DNA of 64,000 nt from Curtobacterium flaccumfaciens pv. betae (GCF_026241855.1 NZ_JAPJDC010000002.1:1-64000); one strand, 5' to 3'; positions 33,311 through 42,935 are shown, counted from the stretch's first letter. A program made the numbers and translations. Notes: generated by a model from the sequence alone, not told the origin.

Positions 33311-34002
33311 GACGCCGCACGAAGCAGCAGCTCGTCACAGCGGCCGCGCTGTTCGCGGCCGCTGCTGTCGGCACGATCGCCGCACCCTACGTGCACCCCA
33401 CGACGTCGATGGAACAGCCTTCTCCCTCGAGCACGGTGTCCGCGGCCAAAGCGCTACGAGATCTCCGCACGCTGGGGATCTCCGACGCCTACGTGCCGGC
33501 GCCCTACGACCGCGCCGCATTCGGGCAGGCATGGGCCGACACCGACCACAACGGCTGCGACACCCGCAACGACGTCCTCCGGCGCGACCTGACGGCCGTC
33601 GTGACGAAGCCGGGCACCAACGGCTGCGTGGTGCTCTCCGGGACGCTCCACGACCCGTACACGGGCCGCACGATCGCGTTCGAGCGTGGGAACACGTCAA
33701 GCCTGGCCGTGCAGATCGACCACCGCGTCCCGTTGTCCTACGCATGGCGCCACGGCGCCGCGTCCTGGACGCCGCAGCAGCGGGAGCTGTTCGCCAACGA
33801 CCAGGCGACGAACCTCGTCGCCGTCGACGGGCCAGCGAACGAAGAGAAGTCCGACTCCGGGCCCGCGGAGTGGATGCCGACGAACACCGGCGACGCCTGC
33901 AACTACGCGGCGTCGTTCGTCACCGTGGCCACGAAGTGGCAGCTGTCGATCTCCACCGACGACAAGCACGCGCTCGCACGCACCCTGACCACCTGCAGCT
34001 GA
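33307..34002 (+). CDS. Secreted HNH (DUF1524-like) nuclease
   Basis: 231 aa. A signal or anchor segment (about 8-28, LVTAAALFAAAAVGTIAAPYV) is followed by a DUF1524/HNH-type domain with VQIDHRVPLSYAWRHGA, where D-H is the first metal/catalytic pair, and FANDQATNLVAVDGPANEEKSDSGPAEW with the N-L and K of the ββα-metal finger. Such exported nucleases are common in actinobacteria. Within a transfer operon it may act on extracellular or incoming DNA; the role is unknown. Confidence 0.75.
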   Translation: MRRRTKQQLVTAAALFAAAAVGTIAAPYVHPTTSMEQPSPSSTVSAAKALRDLRTLGISDAYVPAPYDRAAFGQAWADTDHNGCDTRNDVLRRDLTAVVTKPGTNGCVVLSGTLHDPYTGRTIAFERGNTSSLAVQIDHRVPLSYAWRHGAASWTPQQRELFANDQATNLVAVDGPANEEKSDSGPAEWMPTNTGDACNYAASFVTVATKWQLSISTDDKHALARTLTTCS

Positions 34003-34013
34003 AGGACATGACG

Positions 34014-34367
34014 ATGACCGACAAGCCCGTTGACACAGACCGTTCCCACGCACCGCGGTTCGGCCTGTCCCGCACCCGCGTGGTGTTCCTCATCCTCGCC
34101 GTGGTGCCCGTCCTTGTCGGCATCGGCTGCTGGATCGAGTCCTTCCGCGCAGGGTGGCAGTCCTACGTGCCGTACTGGGGCGCCGCGATGCGGACCGTTC
34201 CCGCCAATGACGCCGCCACCGCCTGGTGGCTCGCGGGAGTGGCGGCAATCTGCGTCGGCGTCGGAACGGCGATCAGCGCCACGGCGCCGAAGCCGTTCAT
34301 CGGCGCCGCGTCGATCGCCGGCGTGGTAACCGCGCTGTTCTTCCTCGTGCTGGCGGCGATCGCATGA
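34014..34367 (+). CDS. Small membrane protein
   Basis: 117 aa from ATG 34014; GAAGGA (34001-34006) lies 7 bp upstream, making the ATG at 34008 less likely. Three membrane helices are predicted (about 19-39, 63-82 and 92-115). The ATGA overlap with the next gene indicates coupling. No family recognised. Confidence 0.55.
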   Translation: MTDKPVDTDRSHAPRFGLSRTRVVFLILAVVPVLVGIGCWIESFRAGWQSYVPYWGAAMRTVPANDAATAWWLAGVAAICVGVGTAISATAPKPFIGAASIAGVVTALFFLVLAAIA

Positions 34368-34654
34368 AGCGGCCGACAGTCCCTGAGCCGCGGGCGGCGG
34401 TGCGGCGTGGTCGCCTGGCGATCGCGCGGCTGTGTCTGCTGCTCGGCGCGGTGTGCGGGATCGCCGCCACCGTGGTGGGGCTGCCCGTCGTGCAGCTACT
34501 TCCGGGCGGGCCTGTGACGGAACCGGAGCTGCACCTGACCGCGCAGGCGGTGTGGGCGCTGCTCGGCATCGCACTCCTCATCGCCGGCAACGCGCTCGTC
34601 GCCGCCGAGTTCAACCGCATCGACTGGGAATGGCAGCTGGAGGACCTCCTATGA
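34364..34654 (+). CDS. Small two-helix membrane protein
   Basis: 96 aa. Two hydrophobic helices (about 19-44 and 60-81) flank a Pro/Glu loop, after a basic N-terminus. Its start overlaps the preceding stop and its own stop overlaps the next ATG. No family recognised. Confidence 0.55.
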   Translation: MKRPTVPEPRAAVRRGRLAIARLCLLLGAVCGIAATVVGLPVVQLLPGGPVTEPELHLTAQAVWALLGIALLIAGNALVAAEFNRIDWEWQLEDLL

Positions 34655-35187
34655 CCCCGATCCCCACGGAGTGGGACATCACCCACACCTGCGGTCACAC
34701 CGTCCGTAAGAACCTGTCCGACAAGCCCGCCGGCCAGCGTGCAGGCACGGCACGGTGGTTCGCGAAGAACCGTCAGTGCCCCGCGTGCGAAGCGGAACAG
34801 CGGGCCGCGGAGGACGTCGAGCTCCGTGCGGAAGCCGTACGGGACGGCATGCCCGAGTTGGTCGGCAACGACGGCGCCGTGCGGTGGGCGGTGCGGATCC
34901 GGCAGGAGTTCCTGCGTGCATCGTTCCGCGAGCTCGTCGAAACGAACCTGGTCGACCCGGCGGTATTCCAGCGGGACGTGCTCGAGGCAGCACGCCGCGT
35001 GACGTCCGCGCGGTGGTGGATTGACAACCGGGAGATCGCACCCGCCGACCTACCCGAACTCCTCGCCGAGCCCGGCCCCGGCGCCATCGCGAAGACGCGG
35101 GCGCCGGCCGCTCCTGCATCCACATCATCCGAACCAGCACCCGCCGCCGGCAGGGTGTCGTTCTTCGACAAGAAAGCGAACCGCTGA
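34651..35187 (+). CDS. Zinc-ribbon-like protein, unknown
   Basis: 178 aa. C-G-H near the start (THTCGHTVRKN) and RQCPACE at about 42-48 give a CH..CxxC metal site. The middle is helical and charged, and the Ala/Pro-rich tail ends in a basic RVSFFDKKANR. It sits directly before the VirD4 gene (TGATG overlap) and may assist it. Confidence 0.6.
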   Translation: MTPIPTEWDITHTCGHTVRKNLSDKPAGQRAGTARWFAKNRQCPACEAEQRAAEDVELRAEAVRDGMPELVGNDGAVRWAVRIRQEFLRASFRELVETNLVDPAVFQRDVLEAARRVTSARWWIDNREIAPADLPELLAEPGPGAIAKTRAPAAPASTSSEPAPAAGRVSFFDKKANR

Positions 35188-36860
35188 TGGACACGCTCAA
35201 GGAACTCTGGGCCACGGTGCAGGTGTACGTGTGGCTCGGCGTCGTGGTGGTCGCGGCTTGGACCGGGCTGCACATCGCATCCGTCCAGGATCCGAAGGTG
35301 CGGGATCTGTCGTGGAACCCGCTCGACGTCGCCATGGACGCATTGAAGGGCCGGTTCCGGATGCCGGAGAGCGGCATCGTGTTCGCCATCGGCGCGGTCA
35401 TCGTCGCCGTGGTGATCCTCATGGTGCTCTGGTTCGCCCTCCCGGCGATCTGGCACAAGGTGTTCGGGCCGTCGAAGCCGAAGGCGGAGGAAGGTTTCGC
35501 CGGCGTGCAGGAGCTGCAGGACCGAGCCGAGATCGGGTACAAGGTCGAGACGACCGCGCCCTACGCCTACATGGGTGACCACCCGATCCGCGCGACGACC
35601 GAGGACGTGGCCACCGTCGTAGCACCACCCCGGTCCGGCAAGACGATGCGCCTGGTCATCCGGCTGATCCTCAAGGCGTTCGGTCCGGTCGTGTCGACGT
35701 CGACGAAGCCCGACGTCGTCCGGCTCACGGCCTGGCTCCGGGCCAAAGTCGGCACCGTGCACGTGTTCGACCCGGAGGGCGTGACGAACTGGCCGACCCG
35801 GGTGAAGTGGGACATCGTCGCCGGGTGCGAGTCCGCGAAAGAGGCCACCCGGCGGGCGAAGACGATCATCGCGGCCCGTCCGCTCGCGGATGCCGGCAAC
35901 GCGAAGTTCTTCGCCGGCACCGCGCAGAACGTGCTGCAGTGCCTGCTGCACGCAGCAGCACTGGGTGGCCACTCGATGCGCGACGTCGTGCTGTGGTCGA
36001 AGGACTTCTCGATCGACACCCCCTACGACGTGCTGCGGGAGCACCCGGACGCGAACCCGGGGTGGCTGTCGGACCTGCGGCGCTTCTGCCGATCCGAGGC
36101 TCACGACACGGTCGACAGCACCGACATGACTCTCCGCCTGGCGTTGGAGACCCTGGCGCTCGAGGAGATCCTCGACGCCGTCTGCCCGAAGGACGGCGAC
36201 CCGGTGTTCGACGTCGACGCGTTCCTCGAGTCGACCGACACGCTCTACCTGCTCAGCGAGTCTGGAGAAGCATCGCTCGCGGCGCCCGTCATCACCGCGC
36301 TGGTGTCCACGATCGAGCGGCGCGCGAAGGCGCACGCGACGAAGTACCGCAACGGACGCCTGCCGAAGCCGTTGACGCTGGTCCTCGACGAGGTCGCGAA
36401 CATCGCCCCGATCCCGGGCTTGCCGGCGCTCGTCACCGACGGCGGCGACCGCGGCATCATCACGTGGTCGTTCCACCAGGACCCCAAGGACGCCGAGACC
36501 CGATGGGGGAAGGCCGGCGGGAACAAGATCCTGAAGTCCTCGAACATCCTGATGGTGCTGGGCGGGATCAAGGACGACGACTATCTGGAGAGCCTGTCGA
36601 AGCTGTGCGCGGAGAAGGAAGCCGAGCGCATCGGCACCACTGAGTCGGTCAACGGCATGTCCACGTCGACGTCGACGATCAAGGAACGCGTGATGACCGC
36701 CGGCGCGATCCGTCAGCTCGAGCCAGGCAAGGGGATGCTGTTCTACCGAGAGCTGCCGGTCGCGATCGTCGACCTGCCCGGCTGGTGGGAAGAGGACGAC
36801 AAAGCTGCGATCGAAGAGGGCCAGAACTGGGCCTTCGAGCAGGAAGGGATCGCAGCATGA
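35187..36860 (+). CDS. VirD4/TraG-type coupling ATPase
   Basis: 557 aa. Two N-terminal membrane helices (about 8-28 and 55-80) precede the ATPase: Walker A APPRSGKT (about 147-154) and Walker B LVLDEVANIAP (about 397-407), with SFHQDPKDAETRWG as a conserved post-Walker-B segment. Coupling proteins bring the relaxosome to the T4SS channel. It is part of the coupled transfer operon (overlaps at both ends by a few bases), and the TraA relaxase is encoded convergently downstream. Confidence 0.88.
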   Translation: MDTLKELWATVQVYVWLGVVVVAAWTGLHIASVQDPKVRDLSWNPLDVAMDALKGRFRMPESGIVFAIGAVIVAVVILMVLWFALPAIWHKVFGPSKPKAEEGFAGVQELQDRAEIGYKVETTAPYAYMGDHPIRATTEDVATVVAPPRSGKTMRLVIRLILKAFGPVVSTSTKPDVVRLTAWLRAKVGTVHVFDPEGVTNWPTRVKWDIVAGCESAKEATRRAKTIIAARPLADAGNAKFFAGTAQNVLQCLLHAAALGGHSMRDVVLWSKDFSIDTPYDVLREHPDANPGWLSDLRRFCRSEAHDTVDSTDMTLRLALETLALEEILDAVCPKDGDPVFDVDAFLESTDTLYLLSESGEASLAAPVITALVSTIERRAKAHATKYRNGRLPKPLTLVLDEVANIAPIPGLPALVTDGGDRGIITWSFHQDPKDAETRWGKAGGNKILKSSNILMVLGGIKDDDYLESLSKLCAEKEAERIGTTESVNGMSTSTSTIKERVMTAGAIRQLEPGKGMLFYRELPVAIVDLPGWWEEDDKAAIEEGQNWAFEQEGIAA

Positions 36861-37528
36861 GCGACGTCGACGGCGCAGCACCGGAGCAGGGCGAGAACGC
36901 CGGCGAGAGCGGAACGCCGCTGACGCCGGAGGACCGGATCCACGCGCTCGAGCAGCTCGTCGTGCCCATGTTCAAGGACTGGGCCAGCCGCGACACCGGC
37001 GAAGACGACGGACCCGCTGTCGGGACCGCGGGCGCCGTCTCCGAGACCGCCGAAGAGGACGCCGGCGGCCCCTGGGCCTGGGACCGCGTGAACGATGAGC
37101 GACGGCAGGCGCTCGCGGGCGAACTAACCGAGTTCGTCACGTACCTGACGGACCGGTACCTCCGGCACCTCAGCGCGGAAACGTACCCGTTCGCGGCCCG
37201 CTGGTTCGAGAACCCGATCGCGGTGGAGATCCTCACCGGCGTGATGGTCGCCCACCAGGCGGTCTACACCGACTACAAGACCGAGCCGAGCCGGGACCTC
37301 GCGGACTGGCACGAACACATCCTCTGGCCCGCACTCGATCGCATCAGGGCCCTCGCGCTGTTCCCGAACGGCGAGATCAATCCACGGAGCCGGAACGTCG
37401 ACGTCGACGACGACGCACGGGCGTTCCTCGCCGGCGAGCTCGCCGATGAGGACGCGGCGCCGGCGGCGGACGCGCAGACGGCCGCTGACCTCCATAGCGC
37501 TCCGACCGGACCAATCACGCTGCCGTAG
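36857..37528 (+). CDS. DUF4913-like protein, last gene of the transfer operon
   Basis: 223 aa from ATG 36857 (4-bp overlap). An acidic N-terminus precedes a globular part (about 75-180) with RHLSAETYPFAARWFENPIAVEILTGVMVAHQAVYTD and DWHEHILWPALDRIRAL. The W-x-x-P-x-A-x-x-x-L and W-x-x-H pattern resembles DUF4913 domains found beside actinobacterial coupling ATPases. Function unknown. A perfect terminator hairpin follows at 37572-37604. Confidence 0.65.
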   Translation: MSDVDGAAPEQGENAGESGTPLTPEDRIHALEQLVVPMFKDWASRDTGEDDGPAVGTAGAVSETAEEDAGGPWAWDRVNDERRQALAGELTEFVTYLTDRYLRHLSAETYPFAARWFENPIAVEILTGVMVAHQAVYTDYKTEPSRDLADWHEHILWPALDRIRALALFPNGEINPRSRNVDVDDDARAFLAGELADEDAAPAADAQTAADLHSAPTGPITLP

Positions 37529-37571
37529 TTGGGACGGAACCGCGACGTTTTACAGGCGGGAGAAACAACGG

Positions 37572-37604
37572 GAGACGCCCCGTGCAGTTTGCACGGGGCG
37601 TCTC
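37572..37604. terminator. Perfect 15-bp stem terminator
   Basis: Arms at 37572-37586 and 37590-37604 are perfectly complementary with a 3-base loop. It closes the transfer operon on the plus strand and could also end minus-strand transcripts of the small ORF at 37616-37723. Confidence 0.8.
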
Positions 37605-37615
37605 GTTGTCTACGT

Positions 37616-37723
37616 TCACCACACCGTATGGATGTTTTCCAACCAGTTCCACGCTGCGTACGCGTAAGACGCGGCGGTAACTATGGAAGTTATGACGGTT
37701 ATGAATTTCACGAACTCGTTCAT
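37616..37723 (-). CDS. Possible 35-aa hydrophobic peptide (type I toxin-like)
   Basis: ATG 37723 to stop 37616 encodes 35 aa: MNEFVKFITVITSIVTAASY followed by aromatic residues and a short charged end. The plan (charged start, one membrane helix, aromatic tail) recalls type I toxins. Codon use is AT-richer than the neighbours, and no clear Shine-Dalgarno is seen, so expression is uncertain. A strong terminator lies just downstream. Confidence 0.35.
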   Translation of the reverse strand: MNEFVKFITVITSIVTAASYAYAAWNWLENIHTVW

Positions 37724-37884
37724 GATTTTCAAACCGTAATAACGTAGGCATCCGCGGACGCATGTAGTACGGTGGAGCCACGGAATCGGACGCGGTTCAG
37801 GGCTGAACACAGTCATGACGTGGAACTTTCCGCCAGCGGTACGCTCCGCCGTGAGAAGTGAACGCGTACCACTGGGCTTGTTAG

Positions 37885-37920
37885 AGCAGCCGCCCCAGCC
37901 GAGTGCTGGGGCGTTCTGCT
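37885..37920. ncRNA. Hairpin, candidate small-RNA terminator
   Basis: CGCCCCAGC (37891-37899) and GCTGGGGCG (37905-37913) form a 9-bp stem, extended by AGCAG/CTGCT (37885-37889 and 37916-37920). No T-run follows, so its role is uncertain. Orientation is unknown. Confidence 0.35.
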
Positions 37921-38211
37921 GCACCAGGTGCATTCCTAAGATACCGCGGTACTCACACATTCGAGGAGGGTTCCGCAAAAGAGTGTTACACCCAGGTGGA
38001 ACCGCCCGGGGCGTTTAGTGAGACTCAATAGCGGCCGATCCGCGGATTTATGCGGAAGTAGCCACTCAGGACGCAAGGCGCCTAGAAGAAAGCGCAGAGG
38101 ACACGACGCTCCGGTGTAATGCACCTTGGGCGTGTCGCTCCACGCTCCCACGCCCGCGCGGACGGACGATGCCCGGGACACGTGCCGGTCGCACGACGCA
38201 GGGTGCGACGG

Positions 38212-41200
38212 TCAGAGACGCGGTCCGCGACGCTGATCCTGCTGCTGCCGCTGTCGTTCGGCCGCTTCCTGCTGCCTGCGGACCTGCTCGGTGCGCTCCT
38301 GCACGGCCGCGGTGGCAGCGCGCTGCTCGGCGGTCTGGTCAGCCTGCTGCGCTGCCGTCTGCCGTGCACGGAGCTCGGCAGCGAGCCGTGCGACCTCGTC
38401 GGCGGCCGACGCCGGCGCCAGCGCCAGCGCCGCCGGCTTCTCGACGGGTTCCACCGCGGGAGTGGCCACCGGAGGATCCGCAGGGCCGTCGCCGGGGCTG
38501 ACGGCCTTGGGCACGCCTGCGGCGCGCTCGGGGGCGTCCGCGGCCGCGGTGCGGTCGGTCGCCGGCGGGGCCGCTTCGACAGTCGTCTCGGCCACGGGAA
38601 CGGGGCCGGCGGTGTTCCGTTCGGCGCCGTCGCGATCGCGCATCCATCCGGTGCGGCGGAGGTCCTCGTGGGCCTGCTCCGCTTCCGCGAACGCGTGCCG
38701 GCTGTCGCGGTCGACCATGCCCGGGTCTGGAAGACGGTAGGCCTCGTCGGGGACGCCGTGGGCGTCGCGGTACGCGGCCACGGTGGCGACCTGCTCGCGC
38801 CAGGTGTCGCGAGCGTCGCCGTCCGCCGGCTGCATGCCGTACTGCGCCACCCACGCCGGCTTCTGCTCGAGGAGCCGGTCGACGTCGACCACGACGGCCG
38901 TCTCGGGCAGCGTGGCGGTCGACGTCGCGGCCGTGCGCGCGGTCGGGTCGATGCCCATGCGCTCGAGGGCGGCCGCGGACGCCTGCTCACGCGCCAGGCG
39001 GTCCTGCTGGGTGCGCAGGTCGAGCCCCGCTGCGCGGGCGTCCTGCCACGCCTGGACGGCGTGGGAGCCGCGGGGTTCCTCGCTGAGGACGGCTTCGCTC
39101 GCGGGCACCTCGAACGCTTCCCGGTACGCGACGATGCGGCCCATGTTCTCTCGCCACCGCTCCGCCTGCGCGGGGTCCGTGGGGATCTGCCCGAACGGTT
39201 CCGCCCACGCCGGCGGTTCGGCAACGACCTGGTCGACGAGGGAGGTGATGCGGTCGCGCATCAGCTCCTGCTGGCCGTGGAGCCAGGTCCGCACCTCGGG
39301 TTCGCCGATGCGGTCGTTGAACGGCGTCACCCACTTGGGCAGCCCTGGCACGGGTTCGAGGTCGGTGCCGATCGCGGTGACCGGTCCGAGCCGATACCAG
39401 TAGACGCGAGCCGGCGACTGGATCGGGGAGATCTCGTCGAGATCCCGCGGACGGACAAGTCCCTGCAGCCGAGTGTGGAGTGCGGTGCCGGCGAGATCGT
39501 GGTCGACGAGGCGCGCGGCGAATGTCGACCAGGCTTCGTCGTTGATGATGTTCGCGGCGAGCTCAGCGGGAAGCGCGTCGCGGACGGCCTGCGCGGCGCG
39601 CTCGAGTGCCTTCGGGTCGAGTGCCGCGACGCGGCCGTGGTCGTACTGCGGCAGCAGCGTCGTGAGGGAGTGCGCGTTGTCCTGCTCGCCCCGCAGGGTC
39701 TCCGTGGCGCTCTTGGTCGCGCCCTCGCGGCCGAGGACCTGCTCGAGGGCGCCCCGGATCGAGTTCTCACGCTCGTCGTCAGTGTGGCCGGAGGAGTCCA
39801 GCGGCTTGTCGATGACGACGTAGAGGCGGTTCTCCTCCTTCGCGCGGGTGCTGTCGACGTAGAGCTCTTCGCGGGTGGTGCGGTCCGGATCGATCACCGC
39901 GCCGCCGGTGGAGACGGTGTCGCCCTGGGTGCCGTGGCTGGTGCGTGCGTAGCCGAGCTGCACGTGCTCGTCGACGTACTCGAGCGGAAGCGTGACGGTG
40001 CCGCCGTGTACGTGCGACTTCGCCATGACGCCGTACGGGCCAACGGCGGTGACGGTCCACATGGCGTTGTTGGTGACCCAGTCCTTGCCCTGGTTCATCC
40101 GAAGGGACCGGTCCGTGTTGCGGGTGAGGATGACGTCTCCGGTGCCGACGGTGTTCCCGTCTGCGAGAAGCCGGCCGTCCTCCTGCACCTGGCCCTGGGC
40201 GACGCGGTCGGCGCGGGCCCGGGCGTTCAGCGCGGACACTTCCTCGTTGGTGCCGGCGATCATCAGCGACGACTTCCCGGCGGTCGTGTCGGCGTGCCAG
40301 TCGGTGTAGATCCGGTCCATGACTTCGTCGCGGGTGCCGGCGAACACCCGGCCGCGCTCGATGTAGAAGTCGAGACCGGTGGTGTCGCCGGTGCGGAGCT
40401 TCAGGGACGCGGCAGCTTCAGCGGTGGCGTGCTCGCCGGTGAAGCGGTGCACCTCCTCCAGGCGGGTGACGTCGGTCTCGCGCTCGAGCAGGCGGAGGAC
40501 ACCGCCGGCGCCGATGGAGCCGTGCTGCGCAGGGTCGCCGAGGGGACGGAGCGCAGCACCATGCTCGTCAGCGAGGGCGAGGAGACGTCCCATGAGCGGC
40601 GTGCCGGCCATGGACGCTTCGTCGACGAGGAGAAGCGTGTTCGCGTCGATGCGGTGCTGCTCCGCCACGGGCCGTCCGCTGCGCTTCGCGTTCGCGTGGG
40701 CCTGCAGGAGCATGTCGGCTGTATCCGCGGTCGCGTCGAGCTCGCGGCCGAGAACTTCCGCCGCCTTACCGGTGGTGCCGAGCGCGAGCACGCGACCACC
40801 GCCAGCCTCGACGGCGTAGATCGTGGCCCGCATGGCGGTGGTCTTGCCGGTGCCGGCAGGGCCGATACCGGTCTCGATCCGGTGGCCACCGGTCGCGAAC
40901 CGGCGTGCCAGCTCGACCTGCCCGGCGTTGAGCTCGTGGTGTCCGTCGGCGATCGCGCGGTCGTTGAACCGACGCATCGCGTCGTCGAACGCCTGCCGCT
41001 CCATTGCGAAACCGCCCCGGGTGCGGGCCGCGTCGAGGATCGCTTCTTCGGTGCGGAGGGTCTTCTCGGAGGTGAACTCCTCGGCGCGGTGGATCCGGAA
41101 GACGCTCTCACCGTTGCTGCGCTGCAGCTGCGCCGGCGTGGGGTTCAGCTCCGGCGGGGTGAGCGATATCGACCGCTGCACGGCCGCGGCGGTGATGTCG

Positions 41201-42837
41201 CGGGTGAGGGCCTGGACGTCCTGCCCGGTGGCCTGCGCGACGCGGCGCGCGACGCGCTCTGCCTCGGCCTGCAGGTGCGAGTCCTTCCACGTCGACCGGT
41301 CCTGCTCAACCCGCGTGACGACCAGGTTCCCGAGCTGCTGCACGCTCTGCCCAGCAAGCAGATCCTGCGCCGGCATCGCGTTCGACTGAGCAACGATGCC
41401 CGCCGCCCACCCGTGGACATGCACCTTCTCGGAAGCAGAACGACGCCACTCGGCGACCTGGTCCTGCTCCGACGACGGCGGTGCTTTGTGATCGCGTGTG
41501 GCGAGGTTCGCCTGCTCGTAGAGCTTGTGCTGGATGTTCTTCGGCGGGGTGTGTCCGTGGGCGGCCACGTACTCGTCGACGAGCTCCGCGTACGCCTGCT
41601 CGATCCCGACGCGGCGTGAAGAGAAGCCCTCGCGGAGGCTGCGATCGACGCCCATGATCTCGCGCACGTCACGCTTGCCAGCGCCCCGGGACTCGTCGAC
41701 GAACTGCACACCGAGACGGTTCCGCAACTCCTCCTCGACGAGCGAGTTGTACCGCTCGGAGGCAGCGACACCGAGGCGGTGCAGCATGCGCCCGTCGAGC
41801 GATCGCCACTTCCCATCGACGCCCTCAACCTTGGTCGAAACGGCGACGTGGGTGTGCAGGTCGGGGTCGCCGGTGCGGGAGTCGCGGTGCTCGAACGCAG
41901 CGACGAGGAGGCCCTTCGTTTCGACCTGCGCGACGCCGCCGGCTCCGGTCCGGGTGAACGCTGCTTCCTCCTGCAGGAACGTCATCGCACCCTGCCACGC
42001 AGCCTCGTGGGAGGCGTGCACCTCGCGTGCGATGTGCGCCTCACGGGGGTCGTTCCGGTCCGCCAACGCCCACAGCAGGGAGACCGACTTCACGGGGCTG
42101 AACACCAGGTCGTAGCCCGCGACGGGCTGGCGAGGCGGGGTGCCACGCTCGGTCAGGAACCGTGCGACCTCACCGGTGGTGGCCTCTCGGCCGAGCGCGC
42201 CGCGCAGGTGATCGGCGGCGAGGTTGTGCTTCACCAGGTCACGTTCCGGACCGGTCTCGGGGTTCCGGCCGACCTCGTCGCGGAACCCCTGGTAGCCGCG
42301 GGAGACCTGCTGCTTCCAGTCCGGGACACGGAGCGCGACGAACCAGGACACCTCGTCCGACGTGGCCGGGCGACGCAGCGACTTCTGCAGCATGGCGAAC
42401 GCGACGTCGGCCTTGATGCCGGACAGTTCGGCGGCGGCAGGGGCGCGGTGGTTGTCCCGCTCGAACGCGACGGACGCAGCGTGGATCTGCACCTGCCACT
42501 CGGTGTCGGGGTCGTTCGTGGTCATGAACCGACGGCCCAGCCGGGCGGCGTCGATGGCCTCGGAGGCGGACGCGCCGGCGGCGATCTGCTCCTGAATGAA
42601 GGCGGTTGCGTCAGGGCGCAGCCCCTCACCGAAGAGGGCCTGCATCTGCTCTGCGGACACCTGCCCGGACACCCCCAGGGACGCCAGGCCGTTGCCCCAC
42701 CACTGGCCGGGCTTGGCACCCTCAGCGGTGTAGTAGTCCGTGAGGTCTTCGCTTCGCCGGACCTGCTGATCGCCCGCCGCAACCTGGTTCGTCAGATATG
42801 AGTATCCGTCACCTGCGTGCAGGACGTGCACCGTCAT
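38212..42837 (-). CDS. traA: TraA/TrwC-type (MOBF) relaxase-helicase
   Basis: 1,541 aa from the ATG at 42837; a GTG one codon upstream is also possible behind the GGAGGAGGT ribosome site. The relaxase domain has YSYL near residues 12-15 (catalytic Tyr candidates), DYYTAEGAKPGQWWGNG, DLVFSPVKSVSLLWALAD and the histidine triad segment DLHTHVAV (about 323-330). The helicase half has Walker A GPAGTGKTT (about 655-663) and VDEASM, with RecD/UvrD-like blocks. A low-complexity Ala/Gln/Arg tail with repeated RQ... segments ends the protein. It nicks oriT and unwinds the strand for transfer. The gene is convergent to the transfer operon. Confidence 0.92.
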   Translation of the reverse strand: MTVHVLHAGDGYSYLTNQVAAGDQQVRRSEDLTDYYTAEGAKPGQWWGNGLASLGVSGQVSAEQMQALFGEGLRPDATAFIQEQIAAGASASEAIDAARLGRRFMTTNDPDTEWQVQIHAASVAFERDNHRAPAAAELSGIKADVAFAMLQKSLRRPATSDEVSWFVALRVPDWKQQVSRGYQGFRDEVGRNPETGPERDLVKHNLAADHLRGALGREATTGEVARFLTERGTPPRQPVAGYDLVFSPVKSVSLLWALADRNDPREAHIAREVHASHEAAWQGAMTFLQEEAAFTRTGAGGVAQVETKGLLVAAFEHRDSRTGDPDLHTHVAVSTKVEGVDGKWRSLDGRMLHRLGVAASERYNSLVEEELRNRLGVQFVDESRGAGKRDVREIMGVDRSLREGFSSRRVGIEQAYAELVDEYVAAHGHTPPKNIQHKLYEQANLATRDHKAPPSSEQDQVAEWRRSASEKVHVHGWAAGIVAQSNAMPAQDLLAGQSVQQLGNLVVTRVEQDRSTWKDSHLQAEAERVARRVAQATGQDVQALTRDITAAAVQRSISLTPPELNPTPAQLQRSNGESVFRIHRAEEFTSEKTLRTEEAILDAARTRGGFAMERQAFDDAMRRFNDRAIADGHHELNAGQVELARRFATGGHRIETGIGPAGTGKTTAMRATIYAVEAGGGRVLALGTTGKAAEVLGRELDATADTADMLLQAHANAKRSGRPVAEQHRIDANTLLLVDEASMAGTPLMGRLLALADEHGAALRPLGDPAQHGSIGAGGVLRLLERETDVTRLEEVHRFTGEHATAEAAASLKLRTGDTTGLDFYIERGRVFAGTRDEVMDRIYTDWHADTTAGKSSLMIAGTNEEVSALNARARADRVAQGQVQEDGRLLADGNTVGTGDVILTRNTDRSLRMNQGKDWVTNNAMWTVTAVGPYGVMAKSHVHGGTVTLPLEYVDEHVQLGYARTSHGTQGDTVSTGGAVIDPDRTTREELYVDSTRAKEENRLYVVIDKPLDSSGHTDDERENSIRGALEQVLGREGATKSATETLRGEQDNAHSLTTLLPQYDHGRVAALDPKALERAAQAVRDALPAELAANIINDEAWSTFAARLVDHDLAGTALHTRLQGLVRPRDLDEISPIQSPARVYWYRLGPVTAIGTDLEPVPGLPKWVTPFNDRIGEPEVRTWLHGQQELMRDRITSLVDQVVAEPPAWAEPFGQIPTDPAQAERWRENMGRIVAYREAFEVPASEAVLSEEPRGSHAVQAWQDARAAGLDLRTQQDRLAREQASAAALERMGIDPTARTAATSTATLPETAVVVDVDRLLEQKPAWVAQYGMQPADGDARDTWREQVATVAAYRDAHGVPDEAYRLPDPGMVDRDSRHAFAEAEQAHEDLRRTGWMRDRDGAERNTAGPVPVAETTVEAAPPATDRTAAADAPERAAGVPKAVSPGDGPADPPVATPAVEPVEKPAALALAPASAADEVARLAAELRARQTAAQQADQTAEQRAATAAVQERTEQVRRQQEAAERQRQQQDQRRGPRL

Positions 42838-42879
42838 CACGAGCGATCACCTCCTCCCACACCCCCACCGTAGCGGCTT

Positions 42880-42935
42880 TTGGAGGACCACACACTGTTA
42901 GTGCAAGAGGTGTGTAAGTTCGGTAGTGTGGTGTC
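42880..42935. other. Candidate origin of transfer (oriT) upstream of traA
   Basis: Between traA (start 42837) and the gene at 43026 lies an inverted repeat ACCACAC (42887-42893) / GTGTGGT (42926-42932) with interior TGTGT repeats. oriT commonly sits upstream of the relaxase gene. No nic site can be identified by eye. Confidence 0.35.

Larger units (their letters stand above)
37529..38211. other. Gene-poor hairpin-rich region between transfer operon and traA
   Basis: About 680 bp between two convergent units, of lower GC than its surroundings. It holds the terminator at 37572-37604, a possible 35-aa hydrophobic peptide (37616-37723, minus) and hairpins at 37795-37808 (GTTCAG/CTGAAC), 37838-37870 (GGTACGC/GCGTACC) and 37885-37920. 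No longer gene is convincing. It may encode small RNAs or a toxin-antisense module. Confidence 0.5.

Noticed and set aside
38119..41619. Very long open frame on the plus strand opposite traA
   Set aside because: It is the antisense shadow of the relaxase-helicase in GC-rich DNA; it has no motifs, and traA has clear catalytic residues.
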